The position numbers and the translations under genes were made by a program. Under the pieces are notes generated by a model. The model was not told where the DNA came from. It worked only from the letters and a program-made list of their open reading frames with translations, and ran no database searches. From Larus michahellis (Eukaryota > Chordata > Aves > Charadriiformes > Laridae): a stretch of DNA of 64,000 bases. The stretch covers positions 113,593,579 to 113,657,578 of the forward strand of contig NC_133897.1 in assembly GCF_964199755.1 (NCBI RefSeq), given 5' to 3'. Shown here one piece after another: positions 1 to 28,300 of this stretch; position 1 is the first letter of the stretch, and each line of letters begins with the position of its first letter.

Positions 1-1592
1 TGAAGTAGATATATCAGAAACTACTTTCAAATGGCTGTTGAATTTATTTGCTTGATAAATACAATCCTAACAAAATAAAAAGTTAACCAATATTAAGAGA
101 TTTGTCTGAAGAACATTAGAAAAATCCATGACAATTCAATAGGAATTAGTGTGAATTAAACAAAACAAAACAGGTTTAAATATTGCCAGCAAATATAAAA
201 TGTATGTAACGAAGGCAAGGGAGAATGCTTTAGTTTACATTTGTCATCTGACCACATTTTCTGTGTTTATAAACTTTTTTTTTCCAAATTTTAAAAAAAT
301 ACTATGCTGTTTTCTATAACATATCAAAGCATTATTTGTACAAAATCAAATCATGGCCAATGATTCACAACAGTGCAATAGATAAAGAATACAACCACGT
401 CCAACAGGTGCTGAAAATAAATATACCGATTAAAAAATAAGATAGCCTGTATGCACTCTGTGGAGTTTGCCATCTAGGTATGAATTGATGGATGAGTCTC
501 ATGAGTGTGTATCTTAACGCATGGCCCTTAACTGCCCGCGGGGCTGGAGGCTGGCGGCAGGTGGAAGCAGTAAAACAGCCAAACCAAAAGCAAGTCCCAG
601 GTGGGGGTTGGTGGGTTTTTTTAAGCAGCCAAAAGAAGAGGCTGTTGCTGAACCCCCCCAGTGCCTCCCCTCGGCATGGCTCTGCAGGCCCATTTGGAAA
701 GCACAAGTGACTTGCATTAATTAATGCTGTATTGCTCGGTCAGGCAGATCTATCTTAAGTAACATAACCCAGCCTTGTCACTTGCCTAAAGCATCCGTCA
801 GCAGCTTTCTCCGGGGACCGAAACATTTAAAATGGATGAAGAAGAAAAAAAAGAAAAAGGTCTCAGCTGTACGGCAGCAGCGTGAACACGGCCCGTCCTA
901 ACCAGGTGTGATGAGGGTGGTTTATAAATGAGCAAATGGGTTACCTACGTTGCTAAAAGACATGGACGTTTCCATCCTACAGGGACATAAATAACATCTC
1001 TCAAGTCTTACATTTATTCAGTACATCTCAGAACAAAAATGAAGCTTAAGGGCATGTTAGGTAAACACGATACCCCCCAGTCTCCCAACTTTTCAGCCAA
1101 CCCAGAATAAATTTAAAGCTCCCTTGTATATAATCTGCATCAGAAAGGTATCAAAGGCACAAGCAAGAAGTGACTAGGTTAATAAGCAGAAATAATGGTG
1201 AATGAGGATGAATAGATTCGCAAGGCAAATAATTAGTAAGTGCGGGGGTGGATTTCTGTTTATTTACGGAGAATGAGATCTTCCAATTCTGCTCCAATGA
1301 ATGTAAATAATGATTTTGGTTTAAAATAAAACTGTTACTGAATTTTTTTAAATCACCTGAAGGAAACCAGTCTTGAAATAATCTGATACTAACTGGAAAA
1401 CTCTTCTGGCCTCTCCAAACTCACCTGAGTCTGATGAGTAGAAGCCACAAGTATTAGAGACAAAAGTCTCCAGGGCTTAAAAGAAACGTTTCTTTACAGA
1501 ATGTACACAGCCAGCAATAATTTGTGCAGTTTGACTCAAATTACAGTAATTTGCACAGTTCAGTTGATTTTATGCATATCCAAGGAGCCGGA
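1..1592 (-). other. RALBP1: RALBP1 3' UTR (probable, may continue past the window edge)
   Basis: AT-rich sequence with no supported open frame follows the RALBP1 stop on the minus strand. Candidate AATAAA poly(A) signals on this strand are the plus-strand TTTATT hexamers at 1259-1264, 1013-1018 and 43-48. Sequence alone does not show which is used. Human RALBP1 has a 3' UTR of the order of kilobases, so most or all of this segment is probably transcribed. Confidence 0.6.
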
Positions 1593-15446
<13,854 letters not shown>

Positions 15447-15496
15447 TCTGATTCCCTGATATCAAAGTGAAATCTTCTGCTACCTGTCCATCACAC
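15447..15496 (-). other. RALBP1: RALBP1 5' UTR part of the first coding exon, with a tiny uORF
   Basis: This is non-coding sequence between the predicted acceptor (pyrimidine tract then CTGCAG, exon starting at 15496) and the start codon. It contains an upstream ATG at 15491-15489 followed by only two more codons and a TAG (ending at 15480). The resulting Met-Asp-Arg-stop uORF lies about 33 bases before the main ATG. The acceptor is inferred from consensus, not from transcript data. Confidence 0.7.
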
Positions 15497-18400
15497 CTGC
15501 AGCAGGAGAAAACAAAAAAGCCCCACACAATTTTAAGCAACAGGATTCAGAACACCTTGTTTAGAGCTCTGTCCTGAAAACACAAACAGCAGTACCTTCT
15601 ACAACAAATGTTCCAACTTACGTCAAGACACAGTAACGTAACATCAGGTCCTAAGCTCAGTGTTTGCAAAATCTGTCCATTAACTCCTAAGCCTTATTAA
15701 CATAATAAGAGAGCTGCTATTTTAGCCATTTCTACTTTATAGTATATAAAATATTATATAAAACATTATATATTAAGTATCAGAATATTTTAAGATTTGA
15801 AATAACTCTTACAAAATTCATAGGCAACGTGCACAGTGATTGGTAATATTTACTATAAAATAGTTAGCTAACTTTAAATTTTTGACATAAAATAGATCTG
15901 TCTGGAACCTCAGAGTGTTGTGAGCACTGCACTTAAGGCAAAGATCATTTTCATCTTTCCCAAGCATATTTTACACATGCAAATAAGAACTTGCCTAGCC
16001 TGTTGCAATAAGGGTTAAAAAAAGAGTTAAAGCAAATCCATCTTCTAATTATGCTAATGCAAATCAAAGAACGTAGAAAAAGAATTATTAAGTTTTTCTA
16101 GTATACAACAACACGTTCACATTTAAAGAGGATATATCAGGTCATCTGCACCCAGATGCTGGTACATTGTTTGCTTGAGAGTTATGGCCAAATAAAAGCT
16201 AATATGAAAACTGCTGAAGGAAGCCAATATATAAATTCTCAGCGATGGAGCTCATAAACAAAAAATTCTGCCTAGCATAGATAAATTTCAGAAATTCCAC
16301 AGAACAGATACTTTGTATGGGACATCATACCTCTGGAGTCCACTTTGCTGAATTTGTCCCTTTGTGTCTAAATGGTCACCCTCAGATATGAGCCCTTCTT
16401 TCAAGGGATGAAAGGAAACAGGGCAAACCCTAGAAAAAGAAAAATCTATTTCCCACACCCACTGGTACACCTGGATGACAGGTCAAGTCATGGTTACATG
16501 CTAACTTTAATACAACTTAAATCTGTGCTACCGCATTGCTGCTGAAAGGAAATGGATCTGTTGGTACATCAGTTCCACAACCTGGCTCTCTATGCCAGGG
16601 CAAGCACAAGGAAGGCTGAGAGCTGGGGGAAGGTGCCCTGCACTGCAGACTTAAAGTGATCAAGGTGGCTGTGTAGCCATGGCCTCAAAAAAACAGAATT
16701 AAAATACGTTATAGATTACACACAAAAGCCATATTAAACCTATTTACATGAGTTTTTTAATTATGACAAGAGTGTATCCAGATATAATAGCTGTGGCTAT
16801 TAACCTTTGGACTCTGCAGTCACCTCTGGTACTCCTGCTATTTAATGCTGACATATAGGTTACAATTAAGAAGAAAGTAGGCAACCCTTTGCTAAGTTAG
16901 GCAAACAATTATGGTTACCCAGTATTTTATAAAAATCTCATTTAGGGAATTAAACAATATCTACTGGCTAAGCAGGAACTCCTGATACAACATACAAACC
17001 AGACTGTAACTTCTTATGCAAAAGCAGAAAGCCTCTTTAAAAGAGAACAATATTAACATGAGGCACAGCCATTTTCTTTTTTTTTTCATGCTTGTTGGTT
17101 TTCTTATACCTTTAATTGATATCAAATACTCCACTGTTATACTAACTTGATATTCTGTTTAAACAAGTAAATGGCATGCTCAGATAAGACATTTTAGGAG
17201 AAGAGTCCAGGTATCTAGAGCTTCAAACTTACAGATATCAAAAAAGGTAAAAGCTTTCAATTATATAAGCATTTTCAATATTACCAATGATACAGACTAG
17301 CAATACTATTGCGTCTCATCTGACTGTCAGAATGATCTGTAAAATTCCTGCATAGAACCTGTTTGCATTTCCTCCACCAACCCCTCCCCCCCCAAAAAAA
17401 AAGCAGAACCCAAAACATCCCACCAAAAGCTCCTACACAATAGACAGTATTTCAACAGTAACCCATGGAATGAAAATAAAAATATGACATATAATTTTTT
17501 TAAGCAGTGGATGAACCACACCTACAATAAGCCCACATCTAGAGTGGGCAAGATGGGCAAGTGCACAGAGGGAAAGGACAATGTCATTGCAAAGGCACAA
17601 ACACTGTCCTGGAAAATGAGGATGCAAATGCTTTTGCCTCTGGAGCCCAGCAGAGCTCCTGGGATGAAGCCAGACTTAGACCACACGTTCCACCACACTC
17701 TTCAACTCCTGGGGTCTTACTTACAGATTGGTAGAATACAGAAAAACATAATACGGAATTATGTTTTGACAAGTTAATAATTATAAATGTGTCCAGCGGA
17801 GTGGGTTTTGTGGACGGTTGGTGGTGGGTTTTTTTTTAAACCCTCGTCCTTCAGTTCTCTGTATGCAGAACATAGTGAAAATTTAATGTAGGTATGAAAC
17901 AAAGTATCTCACTACAGGAGATCACTCACAGAGTGCTTATGGAAATTAACAGTTACTCAGATCAGAATAAGAATAGGGCACAGTAAGACAGAATTATGAT
18001 GAGAAACAAAATATTCATGAAGTCTTTCAATACTGTTCATTCTTTATTCTGGCTAAGGCAGAGACACTGACTAAAAATAAAGATAATGGTGCATATTTCT
18101 AAATGCAACAAATTAAGATTGCACTTACGATTCATATATTTTATTTTACAGCTTTAAGAAAGCATTACTTTCCTTTGTGCATAATTTCCTAGGCCTTTAA
18201 ACAAGGGATAAATTGCACAATGCTCAAATTATATCAAGACTGATCAGCAGAATCAGAGCCTTTAGACCTGCCACAAAAACCTTTTCCACTTTCACTAATG
18301 GATGTTAATTTCCTATTGCCATTCAAATCTGCACCTTTCTTCTGGCTTTTACAAATTTTTGCTGACAGCAATAAATGGTGAGACTGAAAAAATCACGGAT

Positions 18401-21400
18401 CCTCTCAGCATTGTGAGAAGGAACATTTTTTAACAGGCTGATTCTTCTGCCAACTTCTCCCTCTCAGACCTGACCCTTTCTTCCCAATCTGTTACCGCTT
18501 CAGTCCTGCCTCTCCTCTGCAGCGGGCGCCTTGCTTCAAATTGCTTCTTTTCACCTATGCAGTTGTCACCTGCCAGGAGATTTAACACCTCACTACTGCC
18601 ACGTGGGGAAGATCATTCTACTCCTCCCATTAACATACCCCTTCAATTCCAGTAGCTGGCTCTCCCAAGACCCCTTTGTGAGATGATTCAATTTGCTAGC
18701 TGCTCCCAACAGGCTTCTGCTGCCCAGCTGGCTCGTGGAAGAGCTCAACAAAGACTAAAGATGGAAAGCAGAGGAGTGGAAGAACCACGATGACAGGAGT
18801 GCAGCTTCCATCTTTGGGCAGCTCTGTCTTGTGATGCTGCACACACAGCTTCATCTCCCCGGATTTCACTTCATTCTTAGTATTTTCCCCATAACTTCAA
18901 GTTTTGATTCCTTTACCACCCAGCGCCAGTACTCCCACGGTTCCTGTCTTGATTGATTTCTCTTTTTTTACCCCCAGTATATCACACACAACATGTTCTT
19001 CATCTGCTTTGGTCTTTGTGACCCAGGCTCAGTCTCCCACTTTCCCTTCCCCTTGTTCTTTATTCAGCTGGTTCCTACTCTGCTGCTGCACACCGCCTCC
19101 TTGCAGATAAAGTTCTCCCTCTTCTTCCTCTGTTTCTTGAACCATCTTCATGATCAACATGGAGTCAAACCTTCAGAATAACTGAGTGTCAAAGATAAAC
19201 AGTCTTCACTGAACATGTGCAGAACTGAACTTTCCTCTATCACCCAAGGAAAGACTAAATTAAAAGAGATTTTAAACATGAAAAGCTGAAGGTCTGTCCT
19301 TAACACAAAAACTCCTAGCTGTCATGTCAGCACCATCTTTCAAGACCATACACCAAGCACAGGAATGTGGGCTGGGGAGAGGAAAGAAGATGCCTACGCA
19401 GGCAAAATAATGTGTTTTTTGTAGCCTCATTTTTGAAAACAGCTGAACTCTTTCCTAAAAAAATCAGCCTCAGCTACATACCTACTAAGTAAAAATTAGT
19501 ATTAAACACCCGAGGTTTGGGAAAACCATAGAAAATTGAAGACAGAGAGACACGACAGCCAACATCAATAGATCTCTCTTATTATAGTCTGTCATTTAAG
19601 TTTTATACACATTAAAGAGAGGCATAGTCAGAAAGACCAAACTCACAGCTCTCATTCAGTACAGAAGGCTCCACTAATTCTGTTTTGCACTGAGTCTGTA
19701 TTGTGACTTGGTGCCTTGTAACTAATTGCAACAGCAGAAGCAAATTACAGCAGGTGATTGCATGCACAGATGTTATTTTGTAAAGCTGTTGGGTGGAATA
19801 AAGGACACGGAGAATTTTTCTGCAACAAGCATTACGCAAGACCACATCTGAAGCATGGTGGGTGTCCCCAGGTCATCCCATTTTGCCACAAACAGACACA
19901 CTCTGAAAATCTGGGTGTTACATTGAAAATAGTCCCAAGAAGTCAGTAATCAAAGGATGGAGGCAGAGTGGGAACGCTCACTCGGCTACCAGAACCTGCT
20001 CTATCCTAACTTCCCAAAAGCAAGACCCAGAACACAGCAGTGCCTCATCATCATAGGCCTTCAAGTCCAAAAGATCTGGACAGACGTAAAGAAACTGATG
20101 TTACTTAAGAAATGAGGCACACCACTTTTGGACAAAAATTATCCTAGGAACAGGCATAGCTCCATTTTGGTCAGTAAAGAACCATAAGAGGAAAGAATAA
20201 AAACTATCACTTGTGGTCTAAGCGTGTCAAAGCACTTCAGAAACTATGAGTGTTACCCAAACGACTGCTGAGATGGTTGAAAAAGATAACTTGGAGATCA
20301 GAAGAGAGTCAGAAATAAGTTATTTATCAAGACTGTAAAATGTCTGAGACACATGTAAGTTTTGTATCTTGCTCAGACTATCGCAAAGTGTGGGAGGCCA
20401 TTAAAACCACAGTCCTTCCAAGAGTAGAGGATATTGTTAAGTACGCCTCAAATTAATCATCTTATAACTACTGATAGGTGTCAGCTACAGCAACAGTTTA
20501 GGCAAAGAACAACTTTTTTACTAGTTTAAAGCTAATAAATCACTTATGTTTTATTCGAGTTGTTCTGAGGTTTTACTACTGCAATAAAACACAACAGCTT
20601 AAACTGTGTTTTCAAATAAAGAGATGCATTTTTACAACATACTGAAAGAACCTTAATACAAAACATTTCTTAGACTGAAATTTTGCCATACAGTTAAATA
20701 GCAAAATGACATCAGAGGCCATCTATTATTTAACAAGCAGTACCTAGGTACATAAGCAGTGCCCTTTCCTTTCTTTAATAAGGCAACATGGCCATGAAAG
20801 GAGAAAGGGAAGTGCTTCATTTAGACAGGTAAAGCAAGTTTGAAATTTCACATAAACACAGCATTAAGTAACTCCTTTGTGAGTCAAGCACTCTTCATAA
20901 CTGTCAAGAATTAAGGCCTCAAGAAGGGCCTTCGCAAGATTTTTTGGATAAAGAGAATAAAATACAAATTGCTGAGCAACATCCAGCTCCTAAACCTAAG
21001 ATTACTTTACAGGATGTGCGATGTTATGAGAAAGGAAAGTGCGTAATTACACAACTCAAGTCACACAGGAGCAAGCTGTACATTTTTCAAAAATAATGCC
21101 AGCATCAGATCAGCTCTAAAAGTAAAATAAACATGTTTGTGTGTTCTCTCATCTACCTGTAGGTGGATAAAGTCTGCCACAATTACAGTACCATCCAAAG
21201 TATTTCAAGGTCTGTTCTGAGAGTCCATACCAGCTCAGAAGTAGCGATATACAAATATACAAAACTACTTAGCTCTCAACAATCAGAGAGCTGTAGACCA
21301 CATCCATATTTGAGTGGACTCTTGGAGGAGCCAGCTGACATTCAGAATATGTAGCAGTATCCAGGTTATTCCCTATTATTGAGGGTATTCCAGCTCTTCA

Positions 21401-24011
21401 TTAATCCATTCAGAAGAGCCAACCTTAAAATAAATAATTAAATATTACCCTAAACATTTTAGAAATATCAGAAACATGATATCTGATCACATTATGATAA
21501 AATCTCATAACCACATGAAGATAAAACCTCCACATATGTGGTAGCCTATGCTTCCCAGTTTGGTTTACTTCAGGGAAAACAGTACCACAGCCTCCACTCT
21601 ACAAATTCTGTAGAGCTCCATCAGGATGCAATTCACAGGCTGTTTCCAACAGACGCCTTGGGTAAAACAAAACTTGGGATCCCCTGCGGAGAGGAAAGTG
21701 CTTCGCTCCAGAAAGCGCACCTGAAAAGAGACCGACCATAACCACATAGGACAAGCCCCTGTCCCATGACTCTGCCTCCCGCACTGGCTATGCTGTCACA
21801 TTGCCTGTTTAGCCGTAACATCCCTCTTCCCTGGTGAGGCATGCTGTGACAGTTTACATCCCACTGCCTGTTCCAGAGCAAGCTAAAGCAGGTAGTTGAG
21901 GAGAAAAGCCTAGGCACAAACCTTTGTTGCAGGGTAATGGCCAAAGCTGTATACAGAGGTTACACAAACTGTGCCACACACTATGCCCTCCCGTGCTCAT
22001 ACCCATCCTTCAGGGATACCTCAGCAAGCCCTGCCACATGTCTTTCCCCAGCTGAATCAACTCCCACAGCAGTTTCAAAGCGGTGCATTATATCATGATC
22101 ACAACCACACATATAAGAGGCATTCTTGGAAATAACTGGCCAGCTAACAACTGGAAAGACTGCTCTTTAATTGCTTTACATTGCATGTTTCTGAAGGAAC
22201 AAGCAGAAGGTCTTGACTCCACATCATGAGGCACGTGGGCACTGTAACCAGGCCAGACTTTTCCAAGAATATCTTGACTAATCAGCTACCTGCATCACAA
22301 CTGCTACTGCCCACCCAGAGAATAACTTCTCATTCTTCGAACTTCTTGCAAAAATGCTGGTCCACTGTTGGTGATTCTCTAGTTTTGGCCCCTGTGAATC
22401 CTGCTCCCGGTTCCCACGGTCTTGTCACCCACCACAAAGTAACCCAATACCAGTTCCTCCAGTAATCGTACTCAATCCCAGTACACTAGTTTCCCATTCC
22501 GTGGTCTAGTCCCACTGCTTCTCAGGCTCAGTCCCTCTCCATTAGCTTCTTCATTCCCCTCTCCTGCAGTTCAGTTCCTCCACCACCAGGACTGTACCTC
22601 TTCTTTCTCACAACCTCCTCCTCACCACGCAGGTGTTCAGCACCTAGACCTGTGCAACTTCAGTTTTACCATTCCTCTTCTCCACGCCCAGTGCCACAAC
22701 TAACCTCACCTTTTGGCTGCTCACTGTTTCCCAGGTTTCCCTTGTCACCTTCTATTTCTCCCACCCTTGGTTCTCATTAAGGCTTCTGAAAATTACGGTC
22801 CACACATAAGAAAGGAAATCTGGGAGGTCTTCACCCAAATTTAGGTTTCCCCTCTGAATTACAAATAGTTTTTAAAAGCTTTGCCTGATTATCAAAATAT
22901 TTTTATTACAGAAAAGAGATATTCTTCCCTGCTAGCTCAATTCTCAGAAACAGTGTGAAGAATTTGTTTAATGTTCTTTGTTTAAATTTTTAAATACTGG
23001 CCTAAGAAACCGAATTTTTGATCCCAAATGAAAATGTGGTAACTTTCGATAAGGGCTAAACTACTGGGAGCTGAATTGAACATTATGAACTGTCCTGCAA
23101 ATGTAACAAACCCTCCTATACGTCTGAAAAATGCCACATTGTACAACATATACAATACCCACTATTGCTTAGATTCGCCTTAGAATTAGTCCTCGTGTGA
23201 CAACCCCATCCCTTTTCTCCTGCCCACCTCTCCAAATTACCACTTGTGCCAGCACTAATGCTTGTAAAACAGAACAAGAAAGTTTTACTTTTACCACTTA
23301 ACAGAGGAAGGCAGAAAAAGGCAATAAAAGGTGTGCAGTTTACTTTTTAAACAATCGCTGTAAACATAGTATCACCTCAGGTTTTGTTTGCCCTCAGGAC
23401 TATACACAAATTTTTTACAATTCATGTTTTCTGACAAGTCTGTAGAAGAGTTGCTAAATCCCCAGTCACCAAAGATCTGGAGCAAGTTGTACAGCGATTG
23501 AAGATTTGGCGAATTAAGACTAATTTTTATACTCTTATCAGTTCCTGGGCTGGGTTTATTTAATGACAAATTCCCCTTATCAGAGATTTCAACTATGGCA
23601 CTATTCAGCGACACTCCAGTACGTGAACTCAGGTACTCTCAGCCAACTTGAGAACAGCTGTCCATTTAGCGGAGTCAGTTAAAAACAAACACCCCAAAAC
23701 CCTGACTGGTTGAGCTGAATGTACAACAAATGCTGTTAAAAAAGCAAGTGCCAATCATCAGAGTGAAAAAACCCCAAATGACGCAGAAGAGAAGTCAACA
23801 GATTTGGCATCAAATATTTTACTGGAGTTTTAAGTGTTTCTGCTATTCTTTCCAGAGCATCTACAGATTAACCCACAACAATTAGCTACAGATTAACACA
23901 CAACAGAGAACAGAATCTAGTTTTCCAGACAGGCCAGAGCTCTACACGCTCAGTTACGTTGCCCAATTAGAAAAATCTAAGGCTATATATAGCCTAGTTT
24001 TGGCTTTTCTG

Positions 24012-24038
24012 GTTTGTTTTGTTTTGTTTTGTTTGGTT
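24012..24038. repeat. (TTTTG)n simple repeat
   Basis: Imperfect tandem TTTTG units, degrading into TTGG units, inside the large RALBP1 intron. Confidence 0.85.
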
Positions 24039-25122
24039 GGTTGTTTTTTTAAGAGTGCACTAGCTAACACATGCTAAAATACTAGAAATGACAAGGGTAA
24101 ACAGCAAATATTAAAGACACTTTGCTTTGGATTTAACACTGGTAACAAATTTGGGACATGCCTATACACCACAAACATGTAATATAACACACTGTCATTT
24201 CTGCAACAGCAGTAATTCACCTGGCAAAAGCAACAGCAGCAGTAAAGATGCAGTAACACCTTGTGAGGCTCCTCTGCCAGCAGGTAGAGTTCAAGCTCTG
24301 TGGAAATTTCGGGAACACACACAGTTGACGTGTACAGGCAGATGCCAATGCTGCTGCATATCATCATCTCATTCATGCCCATAACAGGTACGCCCCCCTA
24401 CAAACATCGCTTAACTCATGTCTGCTGGTTTGTCCTTTAAAAGCCACTTGCTACCACCTACTAGGACACCGAGTCCAGCTATGCTTTTGTCAATCCCATA
24501 AACCTGGCTTAATACATAGAGGAAACGACAAAGAGCGCACATGCTGCCTGAAGTATTGCATGCTGAATCCATGTCCTTTTTAATCCATTATTGAGATATT
24601 ATCTTTTAGACTGGATGCAGAAAAGTCAATTAGAAGTACCACGCTTCTTCACTGAATTGGCTGAATTGTGATCATTATTTTATTCATAGAATTTTGAAAC
24701 AGCATTAAGTTCATTTTACAAAACTCACTTCCTAATCCTTTAACTGCGAGGTCAGCATGAACAGTCTAGTTTACCTTCCCGAAGGCGAAGAATATTCAAT
24801 TCTGAGGCCTTATCATTCCCAGAAATAAGCATTTTCTGAAAGTACGTTAATGACACACAAACCTTTAAGGTTAAAACTGTGAAAATTAAGTTTCTTGTGC
24901 TTTACATTGAATTTTTGCTGCCATGTATTGAACACAGATGAAGAGATCTATAAATTACAGGCTGCCACTTGAACTGACAACTCTGTAACATAAGGAGAAA
25001 CTAAGAACAGTTTTGCTTGGATCTCTTCATAGTGTGATACACGACACAGATGATCAGTTTCCATGTATGATTTTTTTCATGTTTAAAACCCTGCATGTTC
25101 CAATGTAACACAGCCAAATCAT

Positions 25123-25181
25123 ATCCAACTTTTAGTGAATATTAAATTATTTACATCCAACTTTTAGTGAATATTAAATTA
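25123..25181. repeat. 27-bp direct tandem duplication
   Basis: The segment starting ATCCAACTTTTAGTG and ending ATTAAATTA occurs at 25123-25149 and again without mismatch at 25155-25181 (period 32). The identity suggests a recent slippage or duplication event. Confidence 0.9.
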
Positions 25182-25291
25182 GGTTAAACTATGGTAGTTG
25201 AGATAAAACTCATTCTACTGTAACAGCAGAAAGAAAACGTAAGAAAGGCTTTGAGCTAGGAAAACTGTTTATATAACAGCTTCTCTAATTA

Positions 25292-25367
25292 TTTTTAGTG
25301 ATTATTTAATAACTATGTCTATCTGCTGATTGTTTTTAGTGATTATTTGATAACTATGTCTATCTGC
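25292..25367. repeat. 35-bp direct tandem duplication
   Basis: TTTTTAGTGATTATTT through CTATGTCTATCTGC occurs at 25292-25326 and 25333-25367 (period 41) with one mismatch. It lies about 110 bases from another fresh duplication and shares the core TTTTAGTGA with it. Confidence 0.9.
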
Positions 25368-28300
25368 ACCACCTTTGTTTTTGGCTTAACAGGCCTGTAT
25401 ATTATCAAGCTAACATCAGTGGCTATTGACCTAGAAACCAAAGTAAAAGGAAAGTCTCCCCTTCTGCCTTCACCAGTTGTTTTATTAGGCCCATACTGAG
25501 TAAAATCAACTGCAGATTGGGTTGTGTGCAAACGTTTTCCCAACTTAACTATAGTGGATAGAAGTATAATGTTTCCATGCTCCAAGCACAGCAGTTTTTA
25601 GCAAAGCCTTATTGTAGATGCAGTTTCACCCACCAAAAGATTTTTTTCTGATGTAATTTATTTCATTGAAGATCTGTGTTGAGCTATGCCAACAAAACAA
25701 TTTTATCGATCCACATTACATCTATAGCAGCGCAACCTGCTGGAATAGATGCCAATGTCTGACAAACACATGCTATACGTAAAAGAAAATTATTTTTTTA
25801 CCATGATATATAAGTTGCCACACAAGAAGAGGACTATGTCTTCTCCTCTTTTCACACATACTCCTGCGAATGCCAAGTCCTCATCAAGATCGCATGAAGT
25901 ATTTAGCCCTTCTGTAAATTTTTAGTTATCTTTTTCAGTACCATATCTAGAGTTGGGATTAACAAGTTCTGTTTTCCACCTCTGCCCCAGATTCACTCAA
26001 TACCCAAGGGGAAAGTCAATTTAAATATTTACAAGCTCAGTAGATTATTAATTATGATTAACATCACCACCTCCAGGGCTGAGATGTTGCAAAATGTCAT
26101 GCATGTGAACGCTGAAAACATTCACAAATACATTCAAGGCAAGGTGCGGCACCACCCAGCTTGGGGCAGCAGCTGGTCTCCACGGTTCCTCTCTGCAGGG
26201 AACAGCTGGGAAACAGGAACCTGCCTCCACAGCCAGCAAAGGCTTCTTCAGAGGCAACAAGGGGGAAGACTGATCAGTTAGATTACCAATTACTGACACA
26301 ACAGCAGGACCCACAAGTCCACAATATTTGTCTTCTATGCCAATTTACATAGCCAAACAGCCTTACCAGAAAACTTACATGAAACACTAGCTTTCCAGAA
26401 AAATGTATAAACATCCTTAAAATTTAAAATGAAATTCACACATATTTTCTAAAACAAGCTCCAGCTCAGTCTGTAGCACCTAATGCAGTAATTTTCAACA
26501 AACCTATGGCTTCAGAGTATCATAAAAAAACCATACCTTATGAAATCCATGATTGCTATTTTCAACTTACTTGACAAATATAGTAAAACTGAACTGAATA
26601 ATAACAGAAATAGACACTAAAAATATGTATGCTTCAAAGTTGGCAAAAAAGTTCAATATCTGATAGCACAGGACCAAACAAGTTCTGACATTCCCAAGTC
26701 TGTTGTGTAGCCTTGTCTACACAAGAAAAATCATGCTGTAGGTTACTGTAGGTAGTTTAATGGAAGCCCTAGTATACGTAAAATAAAATAATGCCACCGC
26801 CCTCCCCCCTGCCCCTTAAAGAAAATAAACTGCTTCCGTCGGTATAAGGCACTTTTAAGAGTGGTGAAATCCTTGCTCTTAAGTATTAAAAAATACCAAA
26901 CGTAATTACCTGTCAAAAATACGCATCTGTAACTGACTGTTCTAATGATACACACAAACTGCAAACTTCCGTGACATACATTTGTGTATCCTTTAGATAT
27001 CTTTAAAGTCTGTCTGAAATAGCATATTAAAAACTTACTTACAAAAGAATTTATAAAAAACTAGCAAGCAAAAGAACACAAACCACAATAGCAAACTGTA
27101 AGCCAGTTTTAACATAAAAAAAAAATAAATCATAAAATCGTAGCACTCAAAAGGAGTGCTGCAGGCAACAACTGATGCAACCTCTCCATTGTTTTTTGGT
27201 AGAGTATACGGATTTTGGCATATTTCAAGATATATTTGTGATTGTCATTGCCAGAAAATTAGTTCTTCTTAATTATCTTTGTTGAGGAACTTTGATTTGA
27301 ATCTACATCTTAGTATGTCAGTGACATTACTTTACTGAACCATCTAGACAACAAAGTAAGAACTCCACATATTCATCACTTCCTCTTTCAGCTGGAAAGT
27401 TGCATTTCATTTCCCCCAACAACTTCTAAAATCCTTTTCAAAACATGACTGATAAAAATACACCAGTGGTATGAGTTGTATAAATTTTGGGGAACTGCAA
27501 CTCCAAATTTCAGGATTAAAACTTCAGAAGCATGACCTGTGAAAGACCTCTGCATCTACGATTAGGTTGCAAGTGGTCAGTACAAAGAAAACTTACAGAA
27601 TTTGTAAAGATTAAAACATCTAAAGAACAAGAAAAGCTAAAACCACTAGACTGAAATAATCCAAGGAGTTTCTGGGTAAATCTATTCAGTCAGTTGTTCC
27701 CCACACCCTCTTCCCACCCCAAGCTCTTACATTTTTAGTCCATTCAATCAATTAAAAAAATCCCATCAAATATGAAAAGTTCTTTAGGCTATCTTAAAAG
27801 AACAGCATCTCCTTTGAAGCGACTGCAATTGAAAATTAAGAGAGGAGAGTATCACATGATACTTTTCTTCAAATTCAACTAAAAAAAGAAAAACAGGTAT
27901 TTTAGGTTTTATACAGATCAGCATTATGCTTTTATATAGCATTTGGTTCACAATATTGAAATCTACTGGAGTCAGATTATTACAAATATACTACAATATC
28001 TGCCAATATAATTATCTTACATCAGGCAATATTGAATTAATACACTCAATATTAAGTATGTGAAAGCAGTGTATTGGACAGAGGAAAACAATAACCAAGA
28101 ATTATGGACTTCCACAGTAACATTATAGAAAAACACTACTCATACAATGAAATGAGAGAGTTTCATTGGTGGCATGTTTAGCATTAGAATTTACATTTAG
28201 CATTCAGTGTAATCCATGCTAATAAAAATCAGTGAAAATTTATTTTCATTGCAACATCCAAAAAAATTCTGCACCTTGACTGGTGATGCTCATATTTAAA

